Of a stretch of 31,724 bases of DNA, positions 31,192 through 31,724 are shown one piece after another. The stretch is from a virus. The stretch is from positions 1-31,724 of IMG/VR virus record IMGVR_UViG_3300009161_000155; one strand, written 5' to 3'. The notes beneath the pieces are model-generated. The model was not told where the DNA came from, made no database searches, and saw only the letters and a program-made list of their open reading frames with translations. Made by a program: the position numbers and the translations under genes. Every line of letters begins with the position of its first letter. The first letter of the stretch is position 1.

Positions 31192-31403
31192 AAGAAAAGA
31201 CGCTATTCATCGTAATTATGATGGTGAGTGTGACGCTCTGTATCATTTTGCTGTCGATGGTTATAGTGATGTGCGTTGGTCTGTTTGATCCGGTTGTGGA
31301 TAACGAGGACATATTTAACTTAATTGCCCCCGCCTTTCAGACCATCGTTGGTGGGTTTATCGGATTGTTAGCGGGAATACAAGTAAATCAAAATGAACCT
31401 TAG
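31188..31403 (+). CDS. Small two-segment membrane protein of the lysis region
   Basis: A 71-residue protein starting at GTG 31188, which overlaps the holin-like stop (GTGA); ATG 31218 is an alternative. The first membrane segment is LFIVIMMVSVTLCIILLSMVIVMCVGLF; the second is LIAPAFQTIVGGFIGLLAGIQV. Between them, DPVVDNEDIFNL is conserved in my memory of related phage proteins (LFDPxVDNxxIFxxIxPAFQTIVGxFIGLLAG). It could be a second holin, an antiholin or another envelope protein. Its last 11 bases overlap the endolysin start. Confidence 0.68.
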   Translation: MKEKTLFIVIMMVSVTLCIILLSMVIVMCVGLFDPVVDNEDIFNLIAPAFQTIVGGFIGLLAGIQVNQNEP

Positions 31404-31724
31404 CCCACATTTCAGTTTGGCGGAGTTGACCTACACCGACCACCGCAGTCTGGACAACACTCCAGATCCGGCGGCGTTGGCTAACTTGCAACGGCTGGCT
31501 GAGTTTTTGGAGGAAATAAAAGCGTTGCTGCGGTTCAAGCCGGTGATGATTAACTCGGCCTATCGGTCAGCGGCAGTCAATGCAGCCGTTGGGAGCCGCG
31601 ACAGCAGTCAGCATAGACTCGGCACCGCGGCTGATATCCGAGTGCCTGGGATGACACCTGACGAGGTTGTCAGGGCAGTTATCGGCTCATCCTTGCCGTT
31701 TGACCAATGCATTCGGGAGTTTGA
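31393..31724 (+). CDS. Endolysin, peptidase M15 type (3' partial)
   Basis: An open frame from ATG 31393 to the right edge; 110 residues are visible and no stop is reached. MNLSPHFSLAELTYTDHRSLDN (1-22) and INSAYRSAAVNAAVG (53-67) are followed by SSQHRLGTAADIRV (71-84). The S-x-H-x2-G-x-A-x-D motif supplies two zinc ligands of the M15A fold, H74 and D81. The third ligand and catalytic Glu should follow FDQCIREF just outside the window. Such enzymes cut peptidoglycan peptide bonds during lysis. No signal peptide is present, consistent with holin-dependent release. No ribosome-binding site is evident, so translation is probably coupled to the preceding gene, which it overlaps. Confidence 0.86.
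   Translation, partial: MNLSPHFSLAELTYTDHRSLDNTPDPAALANLQRLAEFLEEIKALLRFKPVMINSAYRSAAVNAAVGSRDSSQHRLGTAADIRVPGMTPDEVVRAVIGSSLPFDQCIREF

Noticed and set aside
1-31724. Alternative genetic code with recoded TAG or TGA
   Set aside because: TAG, TGA and TAA all end genes next to good start signals, and no gene contains in-frame stops, so standard code fits.
1-31724. Prophage or lysogeny genes, tRNA genes, insertion sequences
   Set aside because: No integrase, repressor, transposase, attachment-like duplication or cloverleaf sequence was recognised in either strand.

Overview
The window is a piece of a tailed double-stranded DNA phage genome (class Caudoviricetes). All genes lie on the + strand, are tightly packed (stops often overlap the next start as ATGA, TAATG or GTGA), and run from the head-assembly genes to the start of the lysis genes. 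There is a portal, scaffold, HK97-fold capsid, tubular and nozzle-like tail proteins and large ejection-type proteins, but no tail tape measure, sheath or baseplate. This points to a short-tailed (podovirus-like) virion. I see no integrase, repressor, tRNA or replication gene here, so lifestyle and host cannot be read directly. An M15-type endolysin and a GroES-like co-chaperonin suggest a bacterial host with GroEL, probably Gram-negative, but this is inference.

Layout. (1) 1-2812: the 3' part of a large mosaic protein with a PcfJ-like C-terminal region; it is cut by the left edge. (2) 2802-9165: head module: portal, two small proteins, GroES-like co-chaperonin, scaffold, conserved protein, decoration-type protein, major capsid protein. 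(3) 9166-9324: the only sizeable intergenic gap, rich in inverted repeats. (4) 9325-13029: small virion-type proteins, a Lys/Met/Gly-rich protein with AKGG motifs, a gp11-like head-tail adaptor, a zinc-ribbon protein and a second adaptor. (5) 13051-17600: surface and tail-fibre region: a 22-residue-repeat protein, an anchor-type fibre protein and several short tip modules separated by near-identical ribosome-binding cassettes. (6) 17597-20241: a 17-codon micro-ORF, a small zinc-ribbon protein, a nozzle-like tail protein and two small proteins. (7) 20251-30304: four large low-complexity or helical proteins that look like internal virion/DNA-ejection proteins. (8) 30323-31724: lysis region: a small XhlA-like membrane protein, a secreted six-cysteine protein, a holin-like protein, a second membrane protein, and an M15 peptidase endolysin cut by the right edge.

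How it works together (inference from families). The scaffold and capsid proteins build the procapsid around the portal. The phage co-chaperonin probably helps host GroEL fold the capsid protein. Adaptor and nozzle proteins close the head and form the short tail, and the fibre cassette binds the host. The large helical proteins are probably ejected with the DNA, and the terminal genes open the cell. Points most worth following: a motif shared by two ejection-type proteins; near-identical DNA encoding PQPT[GS]W in the co-chaperonin and a 61-residue protein; the modular fibre locus with duplicated linkers; the 198-bp higher-order duplication in the repeat protein; and the secreted cysteine-rich protein in the lysis cluster. 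All family assignments were made by eye from sequence, without database searches.
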